Shown: positions 21,357-31,755 of the stretch, in pieces | Numbering within the stretch: the first letter of the stretch is position 1 | Layout of the letters: every line of letters begins with the position of its first letter | NCBI GenBank assembly: GCA_934045905.1 | Contig: OW203770.1 | Location: forward strand, 5,332,001-5,396,000 | DNA length: 64,000 nucleotides | From: Leuctra nigra | Taxonomy: Eukaryota > Arthropoda > Insecta > Plecoptera > Leuctridae | Direction of reading: 5' to 3' | Made by a program: the position numbers and the translations under genes | The notes under the pieces: generated by a model | The model's database searches: none | Seen by the model: the letters and a program-made list of their open reading frames with translations, nothing else | What the model was told of the DNA's origin: nothing

Positions 21357-22624
21357 CAGGGGCGGATCTAGCCTCTCGTCATGGAGGGGGCGATTTTGGA
21401 TTTTGGAAAATATGAAGGGGTTCTAGGGGTACCTATCCCCAGCCACGGGCGTCCGCAGAATTTTTACCAGGGGGTGGGAGTAATGCAAGGAAAACAATTG
21501 TCCCACAGGCAAAGGGGGGTGTGGGGGGCGAGCCCCCCACACTGCCCCGCAGGGCGGTTTTTGGTTTTTGGACACTTTGAAATCAAATTTTGAGACGTTA
21601 GGAGTGCTCCCACCTTGCCCCGCAGGGTATTTTTTGGTTTGACCACCAAAAACACCATCAAATTATTATGCTATCCTGACATCCTTGCCCCCCAGTCACC
21701 CCTGTGGACGCCCATGCTCTCAGCCGCCAAAGGCCTATCTTTTCTGGCAAAATTTTTTTCAAAATATTGAAGAAAACATTTAGTTTTAACCCTCCAAGTG
21801 CCAACGTCGATTTTTTTCGACACTTGAAACTGTATTTCTAGTGCCAACGTCGATTTTTTCGACACTTCGTAAAATTGGGGCCCTAAATTTTATTTAAGGG
21901 CGCACAGTGTATTTTATTGGTGGATTTGTTTATTTGATCAATAGTGGATCAATTGTTGAGCTGGATCAGTCGGTAAAATTACTTTGGAAGGCCGTGAAAC
22001 ATGATTCATAAAGATGGTGGTGAATTCTCGCCTATTGTTACCATGTGTGCAATTGCGCATGCGCAACTACTAAAATCGATGTATCTTTTATTCTATTGCA
22101 AAAAATTGTTTGATTATTTTTTTGGTATTTCTCAGCATTGTAAATTACATTTATTTTGATAAAAACGATCATGGTCATTAGTGATTATTTTGTGCAAATA
22201 ATTTGGCAAAATACCTTTTTATTTGTAATTAAATTTTATACGATTAATTATATTTTTAATCAATTGATATTTCGAAAAAAAACTAAAATGTCATGCACTC
22301 ATATAATTCTTTGGAGTCTTCTGAAACTTTTAAAACCAATCCCAATATTGTTGATCAATTATTTCATCTTCAAATTAATTTTCCCAATTATGTCCACATT
22401 TCTGCTAAATAGGGCTGGCACTATACACTTTTTAGCCTTGGCACTTGTAGGGTTAAAGCACTTTTAGAGCAAAATCCTTGCCAATAAACAATCCATGATG
22501 ACGATATTTTTGTAAATTTGACGAAATGAAAAATCAACCTGCTGATCTAATAGAATGTGGAGGAGGAATCATGGGGGGGGGGGGGGGCGATCGCCCCTTC
22601 CGCCCCTCCTTGGATCCGCCCCTG
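21357..22624. mobile_element. Non-autonomous hAT element, 8-bp TSD CGTACCAC
   Basis: 1268 bp with ends CAGGGGCGGATC and GGATCCGCCCCTG. CGTACCAC is duplicated exactly at 21349-21356 and 22625-22632. Inside are two CCCCGCAGGGCGG-like repeats (21544, 21618), two near-identical GTGCCAACGTCGATTTTTT pieces (21799, 21841) and a G-rich tract near 22572-22587. The segment TTTGAAATCAA-TTTTGAGACG also occurs at 58340 and 58490. No transposase. Confidence 0.92.
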
Positions 22625-22632
22625 CGTACCAC

Positions 22633-23500
22633 CAAGTATATGCAACCCCTCAGTTTTTCCTTTATCGTTAATCATGATTAAATTTGCAATTAATTTAGTC
22701 CACCCATTTGTAGTCTCATCTACAGTCGTTCCCAAGTGTCTGCAACAAGCAGCAAAATCGATCGCACAACTTAAATGCAAAAATGCCCATAAACTGTATA
22801 AATATGCAGTTTTCACAAAAAATCAAGCAAATCAATAATTAATAATTATCGAAGAAATATTAAATTAACCAATTTTATTAAATTCCAATAAAATCAGCCC
22901 TGTCTTTTATATGAACATAAAATTTTCAATTTATTTCACGCCGTCTCTAAAGGTATGCAAGCTACAATCAGAATGGTCTCATGAACATTAGGTCAAAGTT
23001 ACACCCATTATGATACTATTATTTTCTCTCAATTTGCTAAAGTGGCCTAATTTTCTCATACCACCTTAAACATAGAAACTTGTCTCTAACACATGTATTT
23101 TTATAAATACTCATGTAAATTGGTAATTAGGATTTTTTATTATTTTAAAATTTTAATATAATATGCACGATACAAATTGTATTAAGGCCCGGTTGTACAA
23201 TGTGCCGATTAGTAATGAAGTTCACTATAGCCTAAAGTGGACTTTAGCAGTCTAATGGCCAGTTGTACAATGTCTCGACAAGTGGTACGATTTATCGGTT
23301 GATTCCTTGGCAACAGCCAACCTCCAATGAAACACAGCCGTCTAGACCGCTAACCTCAATTTAGTTTTTGACATTTTGCCTTTCAGGTATGGGAATAACG
23401 TAGTTTTGTTACGGTCATAAATGAACAAGCTTACATCAAATATAATTCACCAGAATTATCTCATTTTCTGGACCTTTTCCTTGGTTATAAGTCTAGAAAA
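22633..23500 (+). other. 5' flank of the IR gene
   Basis: AT-rich. GGTTGTACAATGTGCCG (23190) and AGTTGTACAATGTCTCG (23260) form a short direct repeat. GGTTATAAGTC at 23482 could be a weak TATA element immediately before the start codon, but that would leave almost no leader. No strong promoter is seen. Confidence 0.4.
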
Positions 23501-24232
23501 ATGGAAACATTAATATCACTCTTATTAATAACAACCGTTCACGCCATCTCTATACCAAACACAACTGAAAGAACAATAATCGAGCAACGTCTCTCTGCAC
23601 TTGTCTCTGCTCTAAGCACGCGCTACTTTCCACCTGGACGGCTCCTCATCTACGAAGACCTCTTCAAAGACGCCCCTGCATTGAAACCGCTTCACAAAGA
23701 GTGTTACTGGCCGATACTCACGCAGGTCCGTCCAGAAGAATACTCAAACTACAAATACAAAGCTCACAGCTATGTCATCTACACAAATGAAAGAACAATA
23801 GAAAATCAATTGGAAAGACTTAGCAAGCATCACACATGGAATTCAAGAGCTCGTTACGCTATAGTCCTTGACAGCTTTGAAAACGAAGCGGAAGCCTCCA
23901 AAGCTGTTCTTGGTGCCATGTGGCGGAAGAGGATCGTGAACGTACTCCTCATCACGAAGACGCCTCCCTGTCGTAACTTCTACACCTACTTTCCGTATCG
24001 GGAGTCGGGGAACTGTGCTGGACATGTCGTGAACATCACCCTCCTTCATCGATGGTGCGCGAATGTGGACGCACCTCTGCCGAACCTGTTTCCGAAGAAG
24101 ATACCCAGCGACCTCCGGCGCTGTCCGTTGACGGTGTCCGTGTTCGATTACCCTCCGTTCGTCGAGGACATCACGCCGGCAAACAGCTCAGAGGACATCA
24201 GCTTTGCCGGAATAGAGATTTTACTTCTTAAG
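23501..24232 (+). CDS. Ionotropic receptor (IR) chemoreceptor, exon 1
   Basis: First of five exons of a 620-residue variant ionotropic glutamate receptor, a dendritic-membrane ligand-gated cation channel used in insect taste or smell (family knowledge). ATG follows AAAA, and METLISLLLITTVHA is a signal peptide. Residues 16-205 form the N-terminal region; the S1 half of the ligand-binding domain starts around residue 205 with CPLTVSVFDYPPFVED. Exon 1 covers residues 1-244 and ends FAGIEILLLK|GTGTGT (phase 0). Codons near the start are A/T-ending, then become G/C-ending. The ligand is unknown; the sequence looks like a divergent, lineage-specific IR rather than a conserved co-receptor. Confidence 0.9.
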
Positions 24233-24951
24233 GTGTGTGAAATCTACATATTTTTTAAAGAAATATTGTGCATTCATTTAAACACATTTATCACCACCGG
24301 CATCGAAGCAATCTCTTCCAACCTTTTTGCCTCCAAGTGACATTGTATCTTCCACTCATCTCTGTGGAATCCTCCGCTACCTGGTGAAAACCGTTTATGA
24401 AGCCCATCTCCCTTCCCCCATTCGCTGAACATGGCAACACCAGTCAAGTTGTACAAGTTATCGATGACAGTTGTCCATCACTTTCATCTTCTCTTCTCAT
24501 TTCTGATGTGCTCTTATCTCAAAATAACATTTATAACTAGGTACAAAGAGGACAAGTATTTTCATGTAGATTTATAAAAATATTACAGAATGTTTGCATT
24601 TAGTTATGATAACTATAACTAAGGGCATGTCTTTCAATACTCTGCTAATTTAAACAGTTTACTAGGACTGTATTGTCATGGAAACAACCAACGACATTCC
24701 TAGAATGACTTTGTTAACTTATTACTGGTTTAGCAGCGTATTGAAAGACCTACCCTAAATGGCAATAATATAATTGGGGTTATTACTTTAACATATATCT
24801 CTATGCTTTAACTAACTGGTTTTATGGAGCCCATACACAAGTGAGACCTACCCTCGCTTATACCTATGGGTATCCCTCCTTACAATGTATCATGAATTAT
24901 TTTTCAAATTATGAATTATCTTATCATATTATTATCTATCATGTTCTTCAG
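24233..24951 (+). other. IR intron 1
   Basis: 719 bp, GTGTGT donor, TTCTTCAG acceptor. Contains the MITE at 24623-24755. The exon 1 frame runs on into the intron before a stop, but codon character changes at the donor. Confidence 0.75.
24623..24755. mobile_element. MITE, PIF/Harbinger-like family A, TAA duplication
   Basis: 133 bp. GGGCATGTCTTTCAATACTC on the left, GCGTATTGAAAGACCTACCC on the right, flanked by TAA on both sides (24620-24622, 24756-24758). Best preserved of three related copies (others 1652 and 34920). Confidence 0.75.
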
Positions 24952-25043
24952 GTGATCGCTGCTGCTTGCAATCTTGTAATCAAGTATCTGCCCCCGCCTC
25001 CAGCTGATATACGTTGGGGGAGACTTTTTCCTAACGGAACGTG
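24952..25043 (+). CDS. IR exon 2 (S1 domain)
   Basis: Encodes VIAAACNLVIKYLPPPPADI followed by RWGRLFPNGT (residues 245-274), then TG completed to Trp by the next exon. It continues the S1 lobe; IR proteins typically have a helix and then W/G-rich text before a DG-S/M block here. Acceptor TTCTTCAG, donor TG|GTAGGT, phase 0 in and phase 2 out; 92 bp agrees. Confidence 0.85.
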
Positions 25044-25940
25044 GTAGGTTTACACAATACAAATTTGAAATATCGTGCAACACCAACAACGAACAATAAA
25101 ACCCAATAGATTCAACCCCTTTTTGGTCCACATTTTGCCGGAAATTGATTTCAGAACATATTTTTCAAATAAATCCACTTTCGTCTGGTTTATTATTTGC
25201 TATTTCTTTATTTAAGAGTCCTGGGGACCGCCATGGAAACTGGCGGTTGCGTCAAATTTTCCCAAAGAGGGCTATTTTCGAGATCGTTCGAGCTCTCGCA
25301 TAATCGAGCATGACGTCAAAGTGACGTTCGTCCGAAGGAAATAGCATCCAATAAGCCAAATCAGTTTATTGTTTCGTTTTGTCTGACGTCAGGCGGCCGT
25401 GAAACCGTATAAAATTTGTCTCGAACTATCTCGAAAATAGGTCCCGGGTTATTCTAAATTCCCTTGTCGTCTCGTTTCACGTGATACGGTCTCACTGCAC
25501 ACTGGAGTGCTATCTATTTAGGTCGGGTGTAGGACCAAAATTGGATTAAGTTAACTATCGATAGTTAGTGGAAGTTAGTGGATCCCATTGGCTGTGGAAT
25601 TCGCGCCAACTGGATTCATTGGTTAACTGCTCACTAACTATCGATCGATAGTATGCTAATCCAAAGTTGTTCCTACCCGGCCTTAACACGGTAGTGACGC
25701 CGTATCAATTGATACGAGACGACAAGGAAATTTCGAATAACCCTCCAGGACTCTAAAATATATTACCTTCACTCTATGGTCTACTTCCGACTTTTCCAAA
25801 GGATAACACTGATACACTGTGATATAAAGTACGCCAATGGATCAAATTAATATTTATAGAACACCCAGGAGAATCAACTTTCAGAATTAAAACCATTGTG
25901 TTGTGTAATTTAATGTCACTTCACATTTCTTCGCCTCCAG
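25044..25940 (+). other. IR intron 2
   Basis: 897 bp, mostly occupied by the nested inverted-repeat complex 25216-25753. Confidence 0.75.
25216..25753. mobile_element. Nested inverted-repeat elements, outer pair flanked by TAA
   Basis: Outer ends GAGTCCTGG and CCAGGACTC with TAA on both sides (25213-25215, 25754-25756), suggesting a PIF/Harbinger-type element. Inside are three further inverted pairs: GCTATTTTCGAGATCGTTCG with CTCGAACTATCTCGAAAATA (25269, 25421); TTCCCTTGTCGTCTCG with CGAGACGACAAGG (25460, 25712); GGTCGGGTGTAGGACC with GTTCCTACCCGGCC (25522, 25669), the last enclosing TAACTATCGATAGTTAG. Confidence 0.7.
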
Positions 25941-26530
25941 GGACGGATCCATGGGTAACGTCTACTACGGTGCAGCGAACCTCACTCTCGGTTCTCTCAT
26001 CAACAAAGGCTACCGCGAAAAGTATTTCGAGCACACCCACTACTACCTAACCAACGCCATAGGGTGGGTGGTTCCACGTGCCAGACAAATCCCCAGATGG
26101 AAGAGCCCTGTCAGAATCTTCACCCCTTCGTTTTGGGCAATCGTCATCGCGACCCTCATTCTCGCATCGGGTCTGTTCTGGATGATGGGAAATGTTCCAA
26201 GAAGGAATATAGTAGACCCGTTGACATACAGATGGCTGAGTAATTGTGTCTGTAACGCGTTGGCCATTCTCCTCGGTCTCTCTGTACCTGATCGACCCCG
26301 AAGTATGTCTTTCCGTACTTTCTTCTTGCTGTGGGCGTTCTACTGTCTGCAAATCAACACTGCGTATCAGTCGTACTTGATCAGTGTGTTGACTGAGCCA
26401 AGGTATGAGAGACAGATCAGGACTGTGGAGGAGCTGCTGGAATCTGGAAGCGAGATCGGATTGCCAAAAGGATATATGGATTTTATGCAAGAGAGCTTTC
26501 CGACGGCGACGTTCTCGACCTGTCCGGAAG
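25941..26530 (+). CDS. IR exon 3 (end of S1, M1, pore, M2, start of S2)
   Basis: Residues 275-472. After WDGSMGNVYYGAANLTLGSL comes M1, FWAIVIATLILASGLFWMM (about 339-357). The pore/M2 region follows around 396-426, including FFLLWAFYCLQINTAYQSYL. S2 starts with TEPRYERQIRTVEELLESG. The canonical SYTANLAAF motif of synaptic glutamate receptors is replaced by NTAYQSYLISVLT, as usual in IRs. Acceptor CGCCTCCAG (phase 2 in), donor GAAG|GTTAGT (phase 1 out); 590 bp agrees. Confidence 0.92.
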
Positions 26531-27044
26531 GTTAGTTGATATAGGTGTTGGTTTTACTAGATGACTGTTATTATTCTTCTTACTTGGTAGTGATATTAAA
26601 CATGGATTGGATGGTGATAGAAATGAAATCGACCCATGTTGGTTTCGAGACCATCCCAGTTGTAAGTGCGGTATTTGAGGCTGCAACAGTAATCGATGTT
26701 GAACAGATGGTTATAGCAATTGTGCATATCGTTGACAAATTGGCAAACTGTTTTACCAACTTCTCCCTGAACTAGATATGCATGTTCTAGTTTACATCGT
26801 GGAAATGCACAGAGATAACAATTTGTGTTAATCAATATTATGAAAATCACTCTGGTAATTAATATATTTTAGTATTTTTGACCAACGCTTAGCAGAAAAA
26901 GACATCTAAAATTTAATTTTATGTACCTGCAAATAACTCCTGGAATTTAATTCATCACTCAAATGATTCTTTAAAAATGTACTTAAGAATACATTATTAA
27001 AACATATCAACATACCAGTGAAGATAATAGTAACGCTTTCAGCA

Positions 27045-27168
27045 GGCCTATTCTAGAACGTTTACCCAATTCCATTCTGATGGAATTCGGTTATGGCCAT
27101 AAAGATTAACATTGCATGGAATCGAATTCCAGTGGAATTGGGAATTAAAAAGTTCTAGAATAGGGGCC
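27045..27168. mobile_element. Short MITE
   Basis: GGCCTATTCTAGAACG and GTTCTAGAATAGGGGCC are inverted ends, with inner CCAATTCCA/TGGAATTGG also paired. 124 bp. Target duplication not resolved. Confidence 0.6.
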
Positions 27169-27342
27169 CAGGAGACTAACCAAATCAGTGGTGAAAAAAG
27201 TAACAGTTACTTTGTCATTTTCAATATCCAACGTCTCCTCGAAACGATCACTTGTATTATGAGATGACGCAACCTTACAGCAATTTATTTCAATTGTAAA
27301 CGTAGCGGTGACATCTTCGAAAATAAGATTTAAGATGGCTGG

Positions 27343-27714
27343 GTAGTGAGTTTGACAATGCCGAGTTTTTTAATCGATTTTTATCAATATCAATTACCAA
27401 TGTAATTGTTAACAAAATAAGGCTTTGTACGAGTATTCAGAACAGTTCAATGAAACAGTTCCATAGCTTGTAATGGTGTATTAGATTAACTTTATCCTAC
27501 AGATGTTTAGTGCCCGTAAATTAGTAAAATTATAGCACTAAACAAGTGTTGGACAAAATAAAACTAATAACTTATTCCAAACTATGAAATTATTTTCATT
27601 GAACTGTTCTGAATACTCGTATACAAAGCCCTATTTTGTTAACAATTACATTAGTAAAAGATATGTATAAAAATCGTTTAAAAAAACTCTTCAAGGCCAC
27701 GCTCACTACTCAGT
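27343..27714. mobile_element. Foldback element with ~125-bp arms
   Basis: GAGTATTCAGAACAGTTCAA on the left pairs with TTGAACTGTTCTGAATACTC on the right. Outer AGTGAG/CTCACT and inner TTGTTAACAATTACAT-like text are also paired. The loop holds CCTACAGATGTTTAGTGCCC. A diverged second copy, with the same CCTACAG-CGTTTAGTGCC loop, is at 46970-47240. Confidence 0.75.
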
Positions 27715-27741
27715 CCTCTTAATTCTTGTGCAACTGGTCAG

Positions 27742-27914
27742 GGTTCGGGTGCCTGGACCGCGTCGCGTTCGGCGAGAGGTTCGCGATGGTCGCCGACGAG
27801 GAGTTCGTGAGCTTCTCGTTGCCGGAGGACTACGTCGACGACTCCGGCAAGAGTCACGTGAAGCTGCTCTCCGACAAGGTGTTCTCCTACTACGTCAGCA
27901 TGATGTTTAAGAAG
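27742..27914 (+). CDS. IR exon 4 (S2 domain)
   Basis: Residues 472-529: GFGCLDRVAFGERFAMVADE, then EFVSFSLPEDYVDDSGKSHV and KLLSDKVFSYYVSMMFKK. This is the S2 lobe; the -x-Y-V-S-M-M-F-K-K end matches the IR pattern leading to the last transmembrane segment. Acceptor CAACTGGTCAG (phase 1 in), donor AAG|GTAAAG (phase 0 out). Almost every codon ends in G or C, in sharp contrast to the start of exon 1. The acceptor lies next to the foldback element at 27714. Confidence 0.9.
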
Positions 27915-29006
27915 GTAAAGTGAGGAGAGAGAAACGTTTCTTGAAAATGTGTTAAAGTAGGAATCACCTGTTATTGTTCGAAGTTAAGAAACTATATAAA
28001 AAAGTAAGTATCACAATTTTATAGGTAACACATGCTAGTAGAAAGAGGAAGATTTATGATATCAATCTCAGTATATTCGTAGCTGTTACATCGTATTACA
28101 CGAATCGTATCGTGTTATTCGTAGCCTAGAAGTTTACATGGCGAGCTTGTAAATGGAAAATATGTTAAATGAACGAATCACCAACGACTGGGGTTTTCGA
28201 TACCATGATTGATTATCATCGATTGAGTGGGCGCATACTTGGGTGGGGTGGTTGTTCAAGGCTTGCTAGTTGCTGCCGTTGTGCCAGAGTTACTGCTGTG
28301 TTTGGTGGTTAGTGTGACGACCTCCCTCCACCTGTAATCAGTATCTCGGCGGGGCGGGTTGTGGAGGCCCGTGCTGTAAATGTTACACGTCCTCTTTTCC
28401 ACTCACTCCTTCTCTATATGTGATGCTGAATGGGATCAGGGACCTTATGGTGGAAAATGAGATTTTCGTATTTAGAGTTCTTATGGAGACACTCTCTCGA
28501 TAATTTTATAAAATAAAAAAATTAAAGTTTATCTTTAAAATAATTGCCCGTATTTTTTTATATTATTATTTCATCCTTACTATAGTGGAATTTTATTCCG
28601 AAGAAGACGTATAGAAGTAAATCAATAGAGAATTAGACCACGAATAATTCAGACCTAAAATGTGTATTCCTATGTAGTACATAATTGTGCTCTTTATTGG
28701 GATATCAAGGTTCAAAGGTTCAAGCTTAAAAATTTGTACCTATTTATTTATTATTACATTGATGATAAACAACGTTGCATGTGTGAAATATGGTTTTTAC
28801 TGATTCCCTCAGTTAGGTGAATGTTAATAAATACCAACTGCAATATGAAAAGATTTTCCTAGAGTGGAACTCGAACCCACGACCTTCCGATATCCAGTCA
28901 GATGCTCTACCAGCTGAGCTACCGATGTGTTACAGTTTATATTCAAGTAGTATTCAATTACATTGTTACATATTACTTCAATTCTACTTGCTGTGTTGTT
29001 TTCAAG
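27915..29006 (+). other. IR intron 4
   Basis: 1092 bp. Contains the tRNA-like sequence at 28858-28930. 28190-28400 is moderately GC-rich without recognisable coding. Confidence 0.7.
28858..28930 (-). repeat. tRNA-derived sequence (SINE head or tRNA pseudogene)
   Basis: Minus strand reads GTAGCTCAGCTGGTAGAGCA (A-box region), an anticodon arm TCTGA-CTGGATA-TCGGA, and a T-arm with GGTTCGAGTTCCAC (B box). D, anticodon and T arms can fold, but the acceptor stem does not pair (ACATCGG against TCTAGGA). It is therefore not a functional tRNA. The minus-strand orientation inside the IR intron fits a SINE. Confidence 0.65.
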
Positions 29007-29282
29007 GACAACATCCTGCTGGATCGCTTCGACTCGCTCATCCAGCGCGTCAACCAAGCCGGCCTCATGTTGAAGTGGCGCCGTGACGTCATGTACAAGC
29101 CGCGCCGTCGCGACGCTCCCGGACAGACGTCGGGACGCGTCCGACTCAAGACCAGTCATCTGCAGGGCGCCTTCGCAGTGCTCGTCTTCGGCGGGCTCGT
29201 CTCGCTCGTGGTGTTCGTCGTGGAGGTGGTGACGGGGAGAACAGATCCTCGGGGTCATCATCGCACGACGGCTAGACAGTGA
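29007..29282 (+). CDS. IR exon 5 (end of S2, M3, C-terminus)
   Basis: Residues 530-620 and the TGA at 29280-29282. DNILLDRFDSLIQRVNQAGL is the typical helix before the last membrane segment of IRs. M3 is LQGAFAVLVFGGLVSLVVFV (about 581-604), followed by a short basic cytoplasmic tail. Acceptor TGTTGTTTTCAAG (phase 0). Codons are strongly G/C-ending. Total coding length 1863 bp (620 residues) is normal for an insect IR. No clear polyadenylation signal directly downstream. Confidence 0.9.
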   Translation, partial: DNILLDRFDSLIQRVNQAGLMLKWRRDVMYKPRRRDAPGQTSGRVRLKTSHLQGAFAVLVFGGLVSLVVFVVEVVTGRTDPRGHHRTTARQ

Positions 29283-29360
29283 CAGTGTCCAAGGCCATGA
29301 CGATACGTCGTTCTCCCACATGTGGTTCGCGGGAAAGAGTGTAGAATAGAATAGAAAGAA

Positions 29361-31107
29361 CGTACGTAAAACGGGGTGAATAGGAACGATTTTGACACAA
29401 ATTTTGTTCTCATTTCCACATTTTATAAGAGCAAAATGGATATATATTTTTTTAATTGTAGGTCCACATTGTTTGAAGGTTATTACACATAAAAATTTAT
29501 AGACAAGTACTTGCTTATGAATATTTTTTTTTTTTTTTGTAAGCGTTCCTATTCAACTGTAAGTCGGGGTAAATAGGAACCCACATCTAAAATCTATTAT
29601 ATTTCCTGTTTACATCAATGTGTAGGTGAATAGGAACTAAAATTAAGTTTTTAATAATTTGTACATATATTTATGGTACAATATAATCTAATTCTCATGG
29701 CTTGGTTCACTAAAATAGACACCTAACAACGGCTGTCCTCCGTGAGGCTTTAACCCTGCATTCTTCGAATGACGGCATATGACAGTCTTTGTAATATCAT
29801 ACTGGAGGCTGCTGCGCAAATGACATTCCTCCCTTGACTGCTGCTTAGAGGAATAATACTGCTGCAACTGCTTTCTGCAGAATAACAGCATCAAGCTTGA
29901 CATACCGCTTACCGGGAGGGTTAGGTTGATAAGTCTGGGGCATGTTCCTATGCACCCCAAGTAACCAAAAAATTAAGAAATAATTCTAAGAAAAATCATA
30001 ACTTCGGTAATTTTTATTGAATCAACTCAATTCTTTTGAATATTGAAACATCAATAACCATTCTTATTAAGCGAGCGGAGCGAGCGTCTCCACCTGAAAC
30101 TTATGGCTCGAATCTCTGTTTTTTTTTGTCTGTCGTTGTGTGTTTTATCCATTTTTTTGCCAAACGAAGTAATGGATCAGGCCAATTTTTTAACAAAACT
30201 TATATTACCTACTAAACTGGTCGGTGACACGCAGATTTTCAGCAAGTTCGCTGCATTGGTTTCATTGGGAATTGGATTAATGTTGTTTAGGTATCATTAC
30301 CATAGCAACGAAATGTTTTACGAAAGTTTATAAAATAAATATTGGACCATGATCACTGTAGAAGTCTGTAGTACTTCCCGTAGACAGTGACATAGGTATT
30401 TGTTTTTAAAATTGACATTTCGTCTATGAGATTGAATATTGAATGTAAGGTTTTGTGATAATCATTTCAGTTTCTGAAGAAAATCTGAACTATTCTGATC
30501 CTGCAAGTGATTATGGTAATTATAGACGAGACGTCCGCACAGCTTTGATCATGAAGTACAATTAAACTTCTGTGTGTCATCTTCCTTCATATAGGTACCA
30601 AATAAAATATCACATGGGAGATAAAAGAGTAATACCTTCATCCATTTGGACATTCTGTAGTGATTTTCCTTCATTTACCTGATCAGGATTTTAGCCGTGC
30701 GGGCATTTCGTCTATAATTACTGTCAATATTCAGGGATTTACGGAATTTCGGGTAGATCATGCTTCGATATTCTGCATATCCGTGCTCGCTTATCAACGC
30801 GTTTCACCGAGCGTTTTCCTATTGTAGTAAAATATACACTTGCATACCTTTTTGGAAAAAACTACAAGTTTATTCCGCTTGTCAAAACTGTAAAAATTTG
30901 ACACTCATGGACACGGTAGATTTGGCGGGAGAGGGAACCTGATGAGTGTGAAATAAGCAACGTCGTAAAACGCGCAGAAGTGTATAGTACCAACCTGTCA
31001 AAACCGCCCTTTTCTTTGAAGAAAGATGCGGGAGATATGAATTATTTTCTCTTTGCACAAAGTTTTGTTCCTATTCACCTCAGCATTCCTTTTCACCCCA
31101 TTTTACG
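29361..31107. mobile_element. Possible 1.75-kb TIR element, TIR about 30 bp
   Basis: GTACGTAAAACGGGGTGAAT on the left; CACCCCATTTTACGTAC on the right is its inverse with a few changes. The words GGTGAATAGGAAC and GTTCCTATTCA are repeated inside each end (29372, 29550, 29575, 29620, 31069). A CTAG-family element (30069-30824) sits inside. The minus frame at 29688-29960 has no recognised family. Confidence 0.5.
30069..30824 (+). mobile_element. CTAG-family element (Helitron-like ends)
   Basis: Starts AAGCGAGCGGAGCGAGCGTC and ends with GCTCGCTTATCAACGCG then TTTCACCGAGCGTTTTCCTA. Compared with the copy at 44040-44992 the final CTAG has become CTAT. The short open frame at 30103-30333 starts inside the repeat and is not conserved, so it is not called a gene. 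Confidence 0.55.
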
Positions 31108-31109
31108 TA

Positions 31110-31320
31110 CACTCCCCCAAATAATAAACGGTACTTGGTACAAAACGTATTGGCTGCTGGGCCGGTTCCTTGACAATCAATCCTTGTTATTATCAATGAA
31201 ATCAGAGCTCACCTAAAAGAGTTAGATAATGCGTTAGCACTGACTTCATGGGATGATGCCATCAAACCTTAATCAGTCAATTCATTTTCTTTCGAGTACC
31301 GTTTATTATTTGGGGGAGTG
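31110..31320. mobile_element. Tc1/mariner-type MITE, TA duplication
   Basis: 211 bp. The first 20 bases CACTCCCCCAAATAATAAAC and the inverse GTTTATTATTTGGGGGAGTG at the right belong to a perfect ~26-bp inverted repeat. TA on both sides (31108-31109, 31321-31322). Inserted in the end of the element at 29361-31107. Confidence 0.85.
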
Positions 31321-31358
31321 TACCTACCTAATACAAAGAGGTGTACAGTAAATGTTAT

Positions 31359-31755
31359 CCCCATAAAAAAAACTCCATGTAAAAATACCAGCCAAGTCTC
31401 TTCAACTAAAAAAAATATATATGAAATCTAAAAATTCTGCACTGAAAAGTATTGATATCAAAAAATTTGCCAAGTCAAAACTTTATTTGAAAATCAAAAA
31501 ATACTTGGCGTATCGTGTATATTTAGAAGTATAGGCCATGATATAAAATATACAAAAATATACATATACATATAGTATACCTATAATTCCCTAAAAAATC
31601 GATGCGTCAAGTATTTTTTGATTTTCAAATAAAGTTTTGACTTGGCAATTTTTTTTGATATCAATACTTTTCAGTGCAGAATTTTTAGATTTCATATATT
31701 TTTTTTAGTTGAAGAGACTTGGCTGGTATTTTTACACGAAGTGTTCTTTATGGGG
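31359..31755. mobile_element. Foldback MITE (CACTCCGTG family), copy 3
   Basis: 397 bp; CCCCATAAAAAAAACTCCAT left, GTGTTCTTTATGGGG right. Inner TTGATATCAAAAAATTTGCC is paired with its inverse. Confidence 0.85.

Larger units (their letters stand above)
26531..27741 (+). other. IR intron 3
   Basis: 1211 bp. Holds the elements at 27045-27168 and 27343-27714; the latter ends about 27 bp before the acceptor. 26531-27044 has no recognised content. Confidence 0.7.

Noticed and set aside
28190..28400. Extra IR exon in intron 4
   Set aside because: GC-rich, but no frame continues S2 and exons 4 and 5 already join in phase with normal domain spacing.
28858..28930. Functional tRNA gene
   Set aside because: D, anticodon and T arms fold but the acceptor stem does not pair, so it is called tRNA-derived repeat.
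30103..30333. Small secreted protein with a hydrophobic start
   Set aside because: It begins inside the conserved 5' end of a CTAG-family repeat and the frame is not kept in the copies at 44040, 60704 and 62509.
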